Assembly (NCBI GenBank): GCA_964548165.1
Contig: CAZJQD010000061.1
Coordinates: 1-17,524 of the forward strand
From: CAZJQD01 sp964548165 [NCBI: uncultured bacterium]
GTDB lineage: Bacteria > UBA8481
Direction: 5' to 3'
DNA: 17,524 nucleotides
Shown piece after piece: positions 1 to 9,473 of this stretch. The notes below the pieces were generated by a model, which was not told the origin of the DNA, did no database searches, and worked only from the letters and a program-made list of their open reading frames with translations. Both the position numbers and the translations under genes were made by a program. Position 1 is the stretch's first letter. Every line of letters starts with the position of its first letter.

Positions 1-471
1 GAGCCCATCGTGGAGGGCAAGATCGCCGCGCCGACCGCTGAAGCGTTGATGCGCGCGCGATACACGGCGCATGTCGTGGGGAAGGTTCCGTTCATCCGGG
101 AGTCGTTGGCGCCCGAAGTACGCTCGGACTTTGACGAGGAGAGCGTTCAGAAGTGGGCGTCGCAGTCGGAGTGGCTGGGGCTGACGATCCTCTCCTCTAC
201 GGAGAAGGCGCGGCGCGGGACCGTGAAGTTCGTGGCTACCTACAAGAGCGAAGGCAAGACGCTGGAACATCACGAGGTCGCGACGTTTCGGAAGGACGAC
301 GAGACGGGGCGCTGGTTCTTCCTCGATGGCGAGGCCCAGGTGAAAGAGAAAGTCGAGGGCGATGAGCCCGTGGTCGTGACGACGATCGTTCGCGACAGCC
401 CGAAGCTGGGGCGCAACGACCCGTGCTCGTGCGGGAGCGGGAAGAAATACAAGAAGTGTTGCGGGAAGTAG
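1..471 (+). CDS. YchJ-like SEC-C motif protein (5' end outside window)
   Basis: The reading frame is open from the first base of the window, so the true start lies upstream; the GTG at 10 is only an internal codon. The body matches the YchJ/UPF0225 family: an [16 protein letters not shown] segment near the visible N-terminus (E. coli YchJ has a similar 'LMRSRY' stretch), then SEWLGLTIL, then a fold resembling NTF2-like domains, ending in [18 protein letters not shown]. That last motif is the SEC-C zinc-binding motif, with four-cysteine-type spacing (C-x-C...CC). YchJ proteins usually carry a second SEC-C motif at the N-terminus, which here would fall before base 1. Biochemical function is not established for the family; SEC-C is a metal-binding module also found at the end of SecA. 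Stop is TAG at 469-471, 30 bases before uup. Family assignment is strong, function unknown. Confidence 0.85.
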   Translation, partial: EPIVEGKIAAPTAEALMRARYTAHVVGKVPFIRESLAPEVRSDFDEESVQKWASQSEWLGLTILSSTEKARRGTVKFVATYKSEGKTLEHHEVATFRKDDETGRWFFLDGEAQVKEKVEGDEPVVVTTIVRDSPKLGRNDPCSCGSGKKYKKCCGK

Positions 472-501
472 GGCTCGTCCCGGTTTCCCGGTAGGCTTCT
501 C

Positions 502-2379
<1,878 letters not shown>

Positions 2380-2381
2380 GG

Positions 2382-2408
2382 GCAAGCATGAGACGGGTGT
2401 ATGCTTGC
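2382..2408 (+). terminator. Hairpin just after uup, possible terminator
   Basis: A perfect 8-bp inverted repeat, GCAAGCAT (2382-2389) and ATGCTTGC (2401-2408), encloses an 11-base loop and starts three bases after the uup stop codon. Its position suits 3'-end formation or protection. There is no T-run after it, so it is not a classical intrinsic terminator. Its right arm overlaps bases that could instead pair with 2533-2537. Confidence 0.4.
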
Positions 2409-2537
2409 ACAGCGCGGGCGAATTACCTGCCTCGCCTGGAGAACTGCAACGCCGAATGGCTCACCCGGCATCCCAGAACCGGCGATAACCAGCCGGGGCT
2501 CCGCTTGAGTTCGGCTTATGCAGTCCTGCAAACAAGC
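2403..2537 (+). ncRNA. Candidate structured RNA in the uup downstream gap
   Basis: A long imperfect hairpin can be drawn by eye. CTGCA (2444-2448) pairs with TGCAG (2519-2523). Inside it GCCGAA (2451-2456) pairs with TTCGGC (2510-2515), then CTCA (2460-2463) with TGAG (2506-2509), then CCCGGC (2464-2469) with GCCGGG (2492-2497). That gives 21 nested base pairs with small bulges and an eight-base bulge at 2498-2505. An outer pairing GCTTG (2403-2407) with CAAGC (2533-2537) could close it. No convincing ORF occupies the gap and its composition is less skewed than the flanking genes. The long bulged hairpin recalls 6S RNA in shape, but I cannot match 6S consensus elements. It shows no tmRNA, SRP or RNase P signature. 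Strand is uncertain because the pairing is nearly symmetrical. Confidence 0.33.
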
Positions 2538-2538
2538 G

Positions 2539-2559
2539 GCGCTCACGAGTTGCGCTCAC
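2539..2559. repeat. Short tandem direct repeat GCGCTCAC
   Basis: GCGCTCAC occurs at 2539-2546 and again at 2552-2559, a 13-base period, just 3' of the long hairpin and upstream of the promoter-like pair at 2590-2618. It could be a protein-binding site for the downstream operon, or chance in a GC-rich background. Confidence 0.25.
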
Positions 2560-2589
2560 ACCGGGCGCGGCTACTGCCACGGCGGCGGG

Positions 2590-2618
2590 TTGTCTCTGGG
2601 GGGCTTAAAGGGTAGGAT
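2590..2618 (+). promoter_or_regulatory. Promoter-like -35/-10 pair before the envelope gene block
   Basis: TTGTCT (2590-2595) and TAGGAT (2613-2618) are separated by 17 bases, giving four-of-six matches to each sigma-70 hexamer. Transcription would begin near 2625, leaving a leader of about 25 bases that includes the GGAG ribosome-binding site at 2641-2644, six bases before the ATG at 2651. TAGNNT hexamers recur before 7775, 15353 and 16709 in this window, which supports the reading. Confidence 0.45.
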
Positions 2619-2650
2619 GCCGCGAGCCACATTTCCTGAAGGAGAGATTC

Positions 2651-3001
2651 ATGATGCGTGACGATCCGGTGATGAAGGTCATCCTGTTCGCGATCCTGTT
2701 CCTGGTGATCGGGTTCTCGTTCGTCATCGCCATCTACACGGGCTCGGTCTTCCTCCTCCTGGGCTTCCTGATCCCGGTCATCTCCTTCGTCGTCATCTTC
2801 TACGTGATGTCGCTCTTCAAGCGGCGGATCCAGTCCCAGCTCGACGAGTCCTTCGGCCCGAACGTGGTCAAGATCGCCTCGGCCGTGATCGAGTATTTCG
2901 AACTCCCCCTGACGCTCATGCTGTCGATCACCGTCACGCTCTTCTTCTTCGCCTTCACGGTCATCGCCATCGCCTTCTGGATCAACCTCATCAAGTTCTG
3001 A
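2651..3001 (+). CDS. Small integral membrane protein, unknown function
   Basis: 116 residues, mostly hydrophobic. Three membrane segments are visible: about 9-29, 32-56 and 87-114. The first two form a tight hairpin (GFLIPV lies in the second). A short charged stretch, KRRIQSQLDE (57-66), follows helix 2, and an amphipathic stretch lies before helix 3. By the positive-inside rule the KRR cluster would be cytoplasmic. The ATG at 2651 has GGAG at 2641-2644; the ATG at 2654 is an equally possible start. The stop TGA (2999-3001) shares its last base with the ATG of the next gene, so the two are probably co-translated. I do not recognise the family. A role as membrane anchor or partner for the following soluble protein is inference from the coupling. 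Confidence 0.8.
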   Translation: MMRDDPVMKVILFAILFLVIGFSFVIAIYTGSVFLLLGFLIPVISFVVIFYVMSLFKRRIQSQLDESFGPNVVKIASAVIEYFELPLTLMLSITVTLFFFAFTVIAIAFWINLIKF

Positions 3002-4050
3002 TGTCGATCTCGATAGACGATCAGATCCACGATCCGGACACCTTCCTCGTCAAGGCCCTGAACGCCAAGCTGGACTCGCTGAACCAGCGGATCAACGAGC
3101 TCGTGACGACGGGCAAGAACAAGGCCGAGCTGGAGCGCCTGCTCTCGGCGCGAGCCGACTTCATGGAGGTCCTGCGCTCGCCCCGGCTCTTCCTGGCCAG
3201 GCCGCCCGGCGCAACCGTGCCCGGCCTGGCAAGCTCTCCCTCACCGGCGCCGACGGCGCCGGGCGCCCCCCGCGCGGGATCCTCCGGGCTCCCCTTCGGC
3301 GCCGTCCCCCAGCCCCGCCGCGTCGGCGCGGCACCCCCGGAACCCGGCGCCGATCACGGGCACCACGCTCCCGCAACCCATGCTCCGCCCTCCAAACCTG
3401 CGCAGACCTCGCCGCCCGCGGCGGCGACTCCGTCCGCCAAGCCCGGCGGCATGCTCTCGTTCCTGAAGGGCGTACAGACCCAGCAACCGGGAGGCGCGGC
3501 GCCCGGTCGCGATACGGTCGCACCTCCGCCATCGGCGCCCCATGCGGAGACGCCCACGCCAGCGCCGCGCCCCGCGCCCGCAACCCCGACCCCTCCCGCG
3601 GGAACCAGCGCCGGGGATCCGCCGTCCAAGGGGCAGATGCTCTCCTTTCTCGAGAAGGTCAAGGTGGCCGGCGCCGCTCCTGCCGGCACGGGCGCGCCCG
3701 GCGCCCCGCGCTCCAAGGAGCTCACCTACGAGGGCAAGAAGGCCCTCATCGAGAAGATCAAGGCCCACGCCGCCTCGACGGGATTCCAGGACATCTACGA
3801 GATGCTCAATTTCAAGAAGGAGAAGCTGATCGAGCATCGCGCCAATCTCCTCAAGACCACGAACCTTCCGGCCGCCCAGGTCACCGCTCTCATCGATCGC
3901 GAGATTGCCGAGATCGATGACCTCCTGATGAAGCGGCCACAGGAGATCGTCTCCCAGGTCCAGGAATTCGACGAGGTCGCCAGGGTGGACACCGGCGGGC
4001 TTGCCGCCATACGCCTCGAACTCAAGGGCCTGCTCGACGAGATCCAGTGA
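3001..4050 (+). CDS. Cytoplasmic coiled-coil protein with Pro/Ala linker and duplicated MLSFL motif
   Basis: 349 residues with no signal peptide or membrane segment. Three parts are visible. An N-terminal helical, coiled-coil-prone region covers about 14-60 (LNAKLDSLNQRINELV). A long Pro/Ala/Gly-rich, probably disordered linker covers about 62-238. A charged alpha-helical C-terminal domain covers about 240-349, including DREIAEIDDLLMKRPQEI. Inside the linker a short hydrophobic motif occurs twice: MLSFLKGV at 151 and MLSFLEKV at 213. These are the only hydrophobic islands there, so they look like linear docking motifs. The ATG at 3001 overlaps the previous stop by one base, and the TGA (4048-4050) overlaps the next gene's GTG at 4047; neither start has a Shine-Dalgarno. 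I do not recognise a family. An adaptor or scaffold linking the neighbouring membrane protein to other partners is a guess. Confidence 0.78.
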   Translation: MSISIDDQIHDPDTFLVKALNAKLDSLNQRINELVTTGKNKAELERLLSARADFMEVLRSPRLFLARPPGATVPGLASSPSPAPTAPGAPRAGSSGLPFGAVPQPRRVGAAPPEPGADHGHHAPATHAPPSKPAQTSPPAAATPSAKPGGMLSFLKGVQTQQPGGAAPGRDTVAPPPSAPHAETPTPAPRPAPATPTPPAGTSAGDPPSKGQMLSFLEKVKVAGAAPAGTGAPGAPRSKELTYEGKKALIEKIKAHAASTGFQDIYEMLNFKKEKLIEHRANLLKTTNLPAAQVTALIDREIAEIDDLLMKRPQEIVSQVQEFDEVARVDTGGLAAIRLELKGLLDEIQ

Positions 4051-7000
4051 TCGCGCCGGACCAGCCACGCGCGACCCGGACGATCGCACACCGTCGCGCA
4101 CGCCGGGCGACCGGTCACAAGACCGCCGTTCCCGCGGGCGCGGCCCTGCTCGCGGTCGGCCTCCTGCTCGGCGCTCACCTCGGCGCCCACGCGCAGGCCT
4201 CCTCCTCGCCGTCTCCCGCCAGGCCGGCCATCGAGCGAGGACGGGCCGTGCTCGGCAACACCTGGGTGAGCGAGCATCACGTCGTCTTCGCCGATAAGCT
4301 GCACAACCTCGCGCTCGGCCACTACGCGCTCGAGGTCGCCGCGGTCACGCGCGACACCGGCGACCTCCGGCTCGTCGAGGAGCTGAAGCTGATCCTGACA
4401 CCGGGACCGGCGTGGCACCGTCCGCGCTACGGCCTGTTCGGGCGCCTGGGCGGACCCTCCGGGGTGGAACCGGATCCCACGCACCTGACGCAGTTCCGAC
4501 TCGAGACGATCGAGTTGCAGGAATCGGACAGGACCCTGGCCATCATCCCGGTGGACCGCGCCCTGGACCGCGGCATCATCCGCATCCCGCTCCTCTCCGC
4601 TCCCGGCGCGCCGGCCGGATCGGGATTCGAGCCCGCGGCGTGGGCGCGCACCGCGATCATTCTCCACGCGCGCCTTCTGCCTCCCGTCTCCCCCGCCGTG
4701 GCCCTGCCTCCGCTCCAGGACTCCGGTCGCCTCTCCTGGATCTACCGGCCCCAGGCCGGCACCGTGCGCGCCGAGCGGGCCCGCGCCGTCGGCCGCCTGC
4801 TCGCGCCCGGCCGCCTGGAGCCCATCGGTTCCGGCCTCGCGCTCTTCCCGGAGCGCGCCTACGCCGGGGAATCCTTCACGGCCTCGATCATCCTGATGAA
4901 CCGCGGCGAGCGGCCCACGGAGACCGCGAGCGTGCGGTGGCGTTACGACGAACGCTCGCTGGACGCGATCCTGCCGGCGCTCCCGCCCGGGCGCGACGTC
5001 ACCCTCACGTTCCAGGCCATCGCCGCGCGCACGATCCTGCCCGTCACCCTGGAGGGAAATGCCGCGACGCTCGCGCGCGACATGGACCCGCTCCTCAGGC
5101 CCCGCCTCTCGCTCGGTCGGCTCGCCGTCGACACGGGATTCCGCGACGAGCCCCTGGTGGTCCGGATCGCCGTGGGAAACTCCGGCACCGGTGAAGCCTC
5201 GCGGCCCCGGCTCTTCGTCGGCGCGGGATCGGTCGATACCACGCTGGTCCTCGATCCCATTCCCGCGGACGAGACGAGGATCGTGGTCCTGACGCTCGGC
5301 GACACGGCATGGCCCGAGACCGTGCCGGTGATCGCGCGCATCGCGAGCGCGATCGAGCCCGAGGACACCGGCCGGTTCCTCGCCCGACGCACCCGGCGCC
5401 CGGCCCCGGATCTCCGCCTGGCCGGCCTCTCGTTCGAGGGCGACCCCGTGCCGGGCGGAGCAGGGCGCGCCGCGGCCGTCCTCGAGAACCGCGGCAACGT
5501 CGAGGGATTCGCGCGGGCCGCGATCACGATCCACGCCGTCCCCGCCGGCATCGAGGTGCTGAGAGTCTCGCGCGAGATCCGGGTGCCCGCCGGCGAGCGC
5601 GTCGAGATGAAGACGCCGATCTTCGCCTGGGCCAACGGGATCACGCGCGCCGCGTTCGAGTGGCAGGGCGGAACCGAGTTCCTCCAGGCCTACGCCGAGC
5701 CCGCCCCGTTCACGGCGCCGGATGGCGAGACGGTGCTCATCCTGGCCTCCGCGTTCCCGGCGCGCGGGATCGCAGGCACAATCGAGAGCGCGGACCCCGA
5801 CTCGCCGGATGCCGGCGCGGGCGTTCTGCCGCGACGGATTACCGAGCACTGGAAGGCCGTTCTCCCCCCGCTCACCAACCTCGACGAGCTCGCTCCCGTC
5901 GGGCGACTCGTCGTCACGTCCGCGGCCTGGCTCACCAATCCCGCCGGGACCGAATTCCTGCCCGAGCAGGCGGCGGCGCGGCGCGAGGTTCGCCCGTCGC
6001 TCAAGGCCACGATCACGGGCGCGGGCTTCTCGGACGCCTTCACGGTAACCGCCTCCGAGACCCAGTTCGTCTTTCCCATACCCCGCGCCGCCCTTGCCGA
6101 GACCCTGGTGCTGACGCTGAACGCGGTCGGCCGCTCCCCCGTCTACCTCACATCGGCTCCCCTCCTCAGGGTCGCCTACGGCGCGCCCGAGCGCGGCGCC
6201 TTCTCGGACGTCCACGTCACCGAGACCGGGCTCCACCTGCGCGTCGCCAACACGGCGCGGTGGATTCCCGCGCGGGCCCTGACCGTCTCCGCGGCCTACG
6301 CCGAACCCCTGCCCCATCCCGATGGTCCCAACGTCGTGGAGACCTCGATCGCCCTGGATCGCCTGGAGGAGCGCGACGTCTTCATCCCGCTTCCGCGCGT
6401 CCCGCCCGGGCGGATGCAACTCGAGGTCTCGCTCCCGCTCTCCTCCGTCCCCTCCGCGCAGAGAATCGAGCAGTTGGTTCTTCCCGTGCCGCGGCCCGAG
6501 CTGAGTCCCTTCCGCGTGATCGCGGGACGAGCCCGCGCCGGCGCGCGCGAGGGGACCGGCATGGCGACCCCGGGAACGGAGACAGGAATCCTCGTCCTTC
6601 TCGGCGTCCATCGCTCGCCCGTGCGCGACCTCATCCTGGCGGCCCAGGAGGCCCACATGGCGGTGACGATCCACGTGCCCGCCGAAGAGACTGCGGTGGC
6701 GTGGTTCCCTCGCGCTCGCACGGCCAGCATCGACTATGGGCCCCTGAGCGATCGGCGCCAGGTTCCGGAGCACGCGGAACTGCCCGCTCCCGGCGCGGGC
6801 TCGACAAGAACCGGGATCCGCATCCTCGACACCGGGGGAGATTCACCGGCCGGCGGGCAGTTCGTCCTGGTGAGGTTCGCGCGCGGCGGCGAGGAGCCGA
6901 GGCCGGCGGGTCGCGTCTATCTCGCCATCAACGGCCTCCTGCGGTCCGTGAAGACCGTCCCCGCGACGGCGGCAGGCGAGGCCTGGATCGACGGGTTCGC

Positions 7001-7628
7001 GGTCCGGCCCAACCCCGCGGTTCCGCTCGATGTCCTCCTCTTCGAGGAAACGTTGCCAGGGGGCGGCGCGGCCGCAGTGGCACACGTCGATCGCGGCGTC
7101 TTCCCGGTCTCCCTGGAACCCGAGGGCGCCAGCCGCGTCGAGCGGGACTGGATCCAACCCGTGCGCGCGACCGCGAGCATGATTGCGGGAACCGGCGCGG
7201 ACACGGCGGTCGACGCCGGGGAGAGGGCGGCCCAGGCGGCATGGGCGGTCGCCGCCTTCCTGGGAGGACAGGATCCGACGTCCCTGGGCATCATCTCGCC
7301 GGAGCCCGCCCGCGCGCTCACGCGCCTCGGCCGGGACACGACCGCCCTGGGCCGCATGGCCTATCGTCAACGACTCTGGACGCTCGTCGAGGAGTGGCAG
7401 GCGGCGGCGGACCGCATCGCGCTCCGCACGCTCCCGGTCACCCTCTCGGCCGCGCGCTTCGCCGCGTTCCAAGCCTCCATCGCGAGGCTGAAGGCTCACT
7501 CCGAGGACGTGGGCGTCCTCAACCGTCGCGCCGTCGTCGAGGAGCTGGGCACGTTGGCCACCCATGTCGACCACATCCTGGGCCAGCGCCTCGAACCCGG
7601 CCTGGCGGCCACCCTGCGCGGGTTTTGA
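4047..7628 (+). CDS. Large exported protein with CARDB/Ig-like repeats
   Basis: 1193 residues. The N-terminus has an Arg-rich region followed by a hydrophobic stretch (about 29-48) and an AHAQA-type signal peptidase site near 51, so the protein is exported. At least three beta-sandwich units resemble CARDB/Ig-like domains: about 262-335 (ASIILMNRGE), 353-425 (RIAVGNSGTGEA) and 452-535 (AAVLENRGNVEG). In each, a strand ending in an Asn-x-Gly turn is followed by a P-x-x-E/R-x-V strand, as in CARDB. Further beta-rich segments run to about 1030, and the last ~160 residues look helical. No catalytic motif is evident. The GTG at 4047 overlaps the preceding stop as GTGA, with no Shine-Dalgarno. It is probably a cell-surface or periplasmic structural/adhesive protein. 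The CARDB assignment is by pattern, not by profile search; the function is unknown. Confidence 0.8.
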   Translation: MIAPDQPRATRTIAHRRARRATGHKTAVPAGAALLAVGLLLGAHLGAHAQASSSPSPARPAIERGRAVLGNTWVSEHHVVFADKLHNLALGHYALEVAAVTRDTGDLRLVEELKLILTPGPAWHRPRYGLFGRLGGPSGVEPDPTHLTQFRLETIELQESDRTLAIIPVDRALDRGIIRIPLLSAPGAPAGSGFEPAAWARTAIILHARLLPPVSPAVALPPLQDSGRLSWIYRPQAGTVRAERARAVGRLLAPGRLEPIGSGLALFPERAYAGESFTASIILMNRGERPTETASVRWRYDERSLDAILPALPPGRDVTLTFQAIAARTILPVTLEGNAATLARDMDPLLRPRLSLGRLAVDTGFRDEPLVVRIAVGNSGTGEASRPRLFVGAGSVDTTLVLDPIPADETRIVVLTLGDTAWPETVPVIARIASAIEPEDTGRFLARRTRRPAPDLRLAGLSFEGDPVPGGAGRAAAVLENRGNVEGFARAAITIHAVPAGIEVLRVSREIRVPAGERVEMKTPIFAWANGITRAAFEWQGGTEFLQAYAEPAPFTAPDGETVLILASAFPARGIAGTIESADPDSPDAGAGVLPRRITEHWKAVLPPLTNLDELAPVGRLVVTSAAWLTNPAGTEFLPEQAAARREVRPSLKATITGAGFSDAFTVTASETQFVFPIPRAALAETLVLTLNAVGRSPVYLTSAPLLRVAYGAPERGAFSDVHVTETGLHLRVANTARWIPARALTVSAAYAEPLPHPDGPNVVETSIALDRLEERDVFIPLPRVPPGRMQLEVSLPLSSVPSAQRIEQLVLPVPRPELSPFRVIAGRARAGAREGTGMATPGTETGILVLLGVHRSPVRDLILAAQEAHMAVTIHVPAEETAVAWFPRARTASIDYGPLSDRRQVPEHAELPAPGAGSTRTGIRILDTGGDSPAGGQFVLVRFARGGEEPRPAGRVYLAINGLLRSVKTVPATAAGEAWIDGFAVRPNPAVPLDVLLFEETLPGGGAAAVAHVDRGVFPVSLEPEGASRVERDWIQPVRATASMIAGTGADTAVDAGERAAQAAWAVAAFLGGQDPTSLGIISPEPARALTRLGRDTTALGRMAYRQRLWTLVEEWQAAADRIALRTLPVTLSAARFAAFQASIARLKAHSEDVGVLNRRAVVEELGTLATHVDHILGQRLEPGLAATLRGF

Positions 7629-7631
7629 TTC

Positions 7632-7659
7632 TTGAGTTTTCCCTCGCGCGCTGTAGATT
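7632..7659 (+). promoter_or_regulatory. Promoter-like pair before the serine hydrolase gene
   Basis: TTGAGT (7632-7637) and TAGATT (7654-7659) are 16 bases apart, each matching four of six consensus positions. They lie just after the stop of the large exported protein gene, in a locally AT-richer patch. A start near 7666 would give a leader of about 109 bases before the TTG at 7775. This would make 7775-15281 a separately expressed unit. Confidence 0.4.
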
Positions 7660-7763
7660 GCGCGGGACCGGAGTCCTTGTCCGGCGATCCCCTTTCCCGG
7701 AGGTGAACGGCAGCACCAACCCATCGCTCAACTGAACGTCGTCCCCATCGTCGCACTGAACAC

Positions 7764-7768
7764 AGGAG
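7764..7768 (+). promoter_or_regulatory. Ribosome-binding site that fixes a TTG start
   Basis: AGGAG lies six bases before TTG at 7775. No in-frame ATG or GTG is better placed, and the following residues form a proper signal peptide, so this site supports TTG initiation of the serine hydrolase. Confidence 0.65.
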
Positions 7769-7774
7769 TCATCG

Positions 7775-8752
7775 TTGCCCGCTCGCCGCTCTCTCAACGG
7801 GGCGCGGATCGCCGCATGGTCGGCCTCCGCGATCCTGCTCTGTCTCCTCCTGACCCCGGCCCCCGATCCGGGCGCGGCCGGGACCATCGTCGCGTCCGCC
7901 CCCGCGCTCGCCGCCGCGAACCCAACGCCATCCCTCGTGCCCGGCGAAGACGCGCTGGCCGCGTCGAAGGGACTGACCCCGGAAGAAGTCGCCGTGCTGG
8001 AGGAGCGCCTGCGCGCGCTGATCGCCTCCTGCCCCGGCGATCCGGCCCTGGTGGTCATGCCCCCGGACGCCTCGTGGACGATCGCTCACGACGCCGAGGA
8101 GACGACGTCCGCGGCGAGCCTCATCAAGCTCCCGATCCATCTCGCCCTGGATCGCCTCGCCGCGGACGGCCGGATCGATCCGGGCATGCTCGTGACGCTG
8201 GAGGGCGAGGATCGCACGCCGGGATCCGGGAGACTGCGGGACGCGCGCGCCGGAAGAACCTTCCGATTGCGGGAACTCGCGGAGCGCATGATAGTCGAAA
8301 GTGACAACACCGCGACCAACGCGATCATCCGGCTCGTCGGACAGGACACGCTGCAGGCGGAGTTCCTCCGGCTCGGCCTGAGAGCGACGCGGCTGGAGCG
8401 ACGCATCCTGGCGCAGGGCGGCGACAACGCGACGACGGCGGCGGAGATGGCGCTCCTCCTGGCGGCGCTCCCCGAGGGCCCCGTGCGGGAGACGCTGGAG
8501 CGGGTGGAGAACCGGCGCCGCCTGGCCCGCGACCTTCCGGCCGCGACGCCGATCGCGCACAAGACCGGGACGCTGCGGCGATTCGTGCACGACGCGGGAC
8601 GCATGGAGACACCGCATGGCCCGCTCATCGTGGTGGGGCTCGTGCGTCACGCCTCCTCCTGGCCGGAAGCCGAGGACTGGCTGGCGGCGCTGGGCCGCAC
8701 CGTGTACGAAGCCGGGGGCGAAGTTGTGCGGGACCGTGATATAGTGAGGTGA
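7775..8752 (+). CDS. Exported serine hydrolase of the class A beta-lactamase fold
   Basis: 325 residues from a TTG start. A signal peptide is visible (Arg-rich start, hydrophobic stretch about 12-26, possible cleavage near ALAAA around 48), so it acts in the periplasm or outside. The penicillin-recognising serine hydrolase triad is complete: S115-L-I-K118 (SxxK), S176-D-N178 (SDN) and K263-T-G265 (KTG). The order and spacing follow class A. E208 in LERRI aligns with the general base Glu166, but the usual Asn170 position is Leu212 and the omega loop is shorter, so hydrolysis of beta-lactams is not assured. It fits the broad Beta-lactamase2/'serine hydrolase' group that includes peptidases and esterases. 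Neighbouring envelope proteins favour a housekeeping envelope substrate over antibiotic resistance; that is inference. The stop precedes the next ATG by four bases. Confidence 0.85.
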   Translation: MPARRSLNGARIAAWSASAILLCLLLTPAPDPGAAGTIVASAPALAAANPTPSLVPGEDALAASKGLTPEEVAVLEERLRALIASCPGDPALVVMPPDASWTIAHDAEETTSAASLIKLPIHLALDRLAADGRIDPGMLVTLEGEDRTPGSGRLRDARAGRTFRLRELAERMIVESDNTATNAIIRLVGQDTLQAEFLRLGLRATRLERRILAQGGDNATTAAEMALLLAALPEGPVRETLERVENRRRLARDLPAATPIAHKTGTLRRFVHDAGRMETPHGPLIVVGLVRHASSWPEAEDWLAALGRTVYEAGGEVVRDRDIVR

Positions 8753-8756
8753 CGAA

Positions 8757-9473
8757 ATGAGGATGCAGAGGTTGATAGTCGCGCTGAGAACGACGCTGCT
8801 GGGCGCGGCGCTCCTGGCGAACTCCGCGGCGCCGGCGGCGGCCGAGATCCAGGACCTGGCCCCGCGATTCCTCTTCGAGACCCGATCGGTCGCCCCGTCC
8901 GGATCGCCGGCGACACAGAGGTTCACGGCGCCGGATTCTCCCCCGCTCCCCGCGTACCGCCCGCCGCAGATCCGGCTCCAGATGGAGATCCTCGACACGG
9001 CCCAGGTCGACCAACCGGTGCGCATAGCGATCCAGGCCTACGATCAGAATGGCGAACCCGCGGTGCGATTCCAGGAACCGGTGACATTCGAATGCGCGCT
9101 GGGCGTGGTGCCCATCCTGGCGACGGCACCGTGGATCAACGGCGCGATGGTGGAGACGGTGATCATCACGCGGCCGGGACGCCAGGCGCGGCTGGGCGCG
9201 GTCGCCGGCGAGGTGTCGGTCGCCCGCTATCTCGACGTGGCGCCGCCGCCACTGAGCCGCGCCACGTGGCTGGCGCAGGCCGAGGAGTACCTGGCCCAGG
9301 ATCGTTTCGCGGACGCCATCCGCGCCTTCACGAACGCGGCCTCCCTGACGGCGGGAGGCGACGCCGCGATCGAGGATCGGCTCGGGCGCATCTACCTCCA
9401 GCGCGGCCAGTGGGCCCAGGCCCAGGTTCATTTCCGGAACGCCATCCGGATCACGATGACGTCCGCGCCTTGA
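8757..9473 (+). CDS. Exported Ig-like plus TPR protein
   Basis: 238 residues. A signal peptide (hydrophobic 6-22, APAAA before E30) marks it as exported. A beta-rich region at about 72-160 looks like an invasin/Big-1-type Ig domain: AIQAYDQNGEPAV followed by VTFECALGVVP, a typical 'D-x-N-G-x-P-V' then 'V-T-F...G' pattern. A helical region at about 169-235 reads as one or two TPR units (AEEYLAQDRFADAIRAFTNA, then a partner ending AQVHFRNAIRI). The ATG at 8757 is seven bases after GAGG (8746-8749), which lies in the tail of the previous gene. Its TGA at 9471-9473 overlaps the TTG start of the phospholipase gene. It is probably a periplasmic interaction or scaffold protein. Domain calls are by eye. 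Confidence 0.78.
   Translation: MRMQRLIVALRTTLLGAALLANSAAPAAAEIQDLAPRFLFETRSVAPSGSPATQRFTAPDSPPLPAYRPPQIRLQMEILDTAQVDQPVRIAIQAYDQNGEPAVRFQEPVTFECALGVVPILATAPWINGAMVETVIITRPGRQARLGAVAGEVSVARYLDVAPPPLSRATWLAQAEEYLAQDRFADAIRAFTNAASLTAGGDAAIEDRLGRIYLQRGQWAQAQVHFRNAIRITMTSAP

Larger units (their letters stand above)
7629..7774 (+). other. Internal intergenic gap and leader
   Basis: This 146-base gap is the only real break inside the eight-gene block. It holds a promoter-like pair (7632-7659), a small CCGGA/TCCGG hairpin (7668-7672 with 7680-7684) early in the predicted leader, an orphan CGGAGG Shine-Dalgarno-like sequence near 7698 with no well-spaced start codon, and the true ribosome-binding site of the next gene at 7764-7768. 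I see no terminator. Confidence 0.5.

Noticed and set aside
2380-2650. Known small RNAs (tmRNA, SRP RNA, RNase P, cobalamin riboswitch) in the gap
   Set aside because: None of their conserved core sequences is present; only generic hairpin structure is seen.
3795-6773. A 992-codon open frame on the - strand
   Set aside because: It lies wholly antisense to the linker protein and the large exported protein, is Arg/Gly/Asp/Glu-rich without domain motifs, and reflects high-GC codon bias of the + strand genes.
5309-7735. An 808-codon + strand frame overlapping the large exported protein
   Set aside because: The translation is a low-complexity Arg/Pro/Gly string, typical of a shifted frame in GC-rich DNA.
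7703-7735. Ten-codon frame from GTG after a GGAGG-like sequence
   Set aside because: The Shine-Dalgarno abuts the start codon with no spacing and the peptide is unremarkable, so it is not supported as a leader peptide.
7775-8752. An antibiotic-resistance beta-lactamase
   Set aside because: The fold and triad fit, but the omega-loop Asn position is Leu and the context is envelope-related, so a resistance label is not justified.
9092-9469. Upstream in-frame extension of the patatin gene
   Set aside because: It runs inside the Ig-TPR gene in another frame and is low-complexity; the signal peptide and TTGA overlap fix the start at or after 9470.
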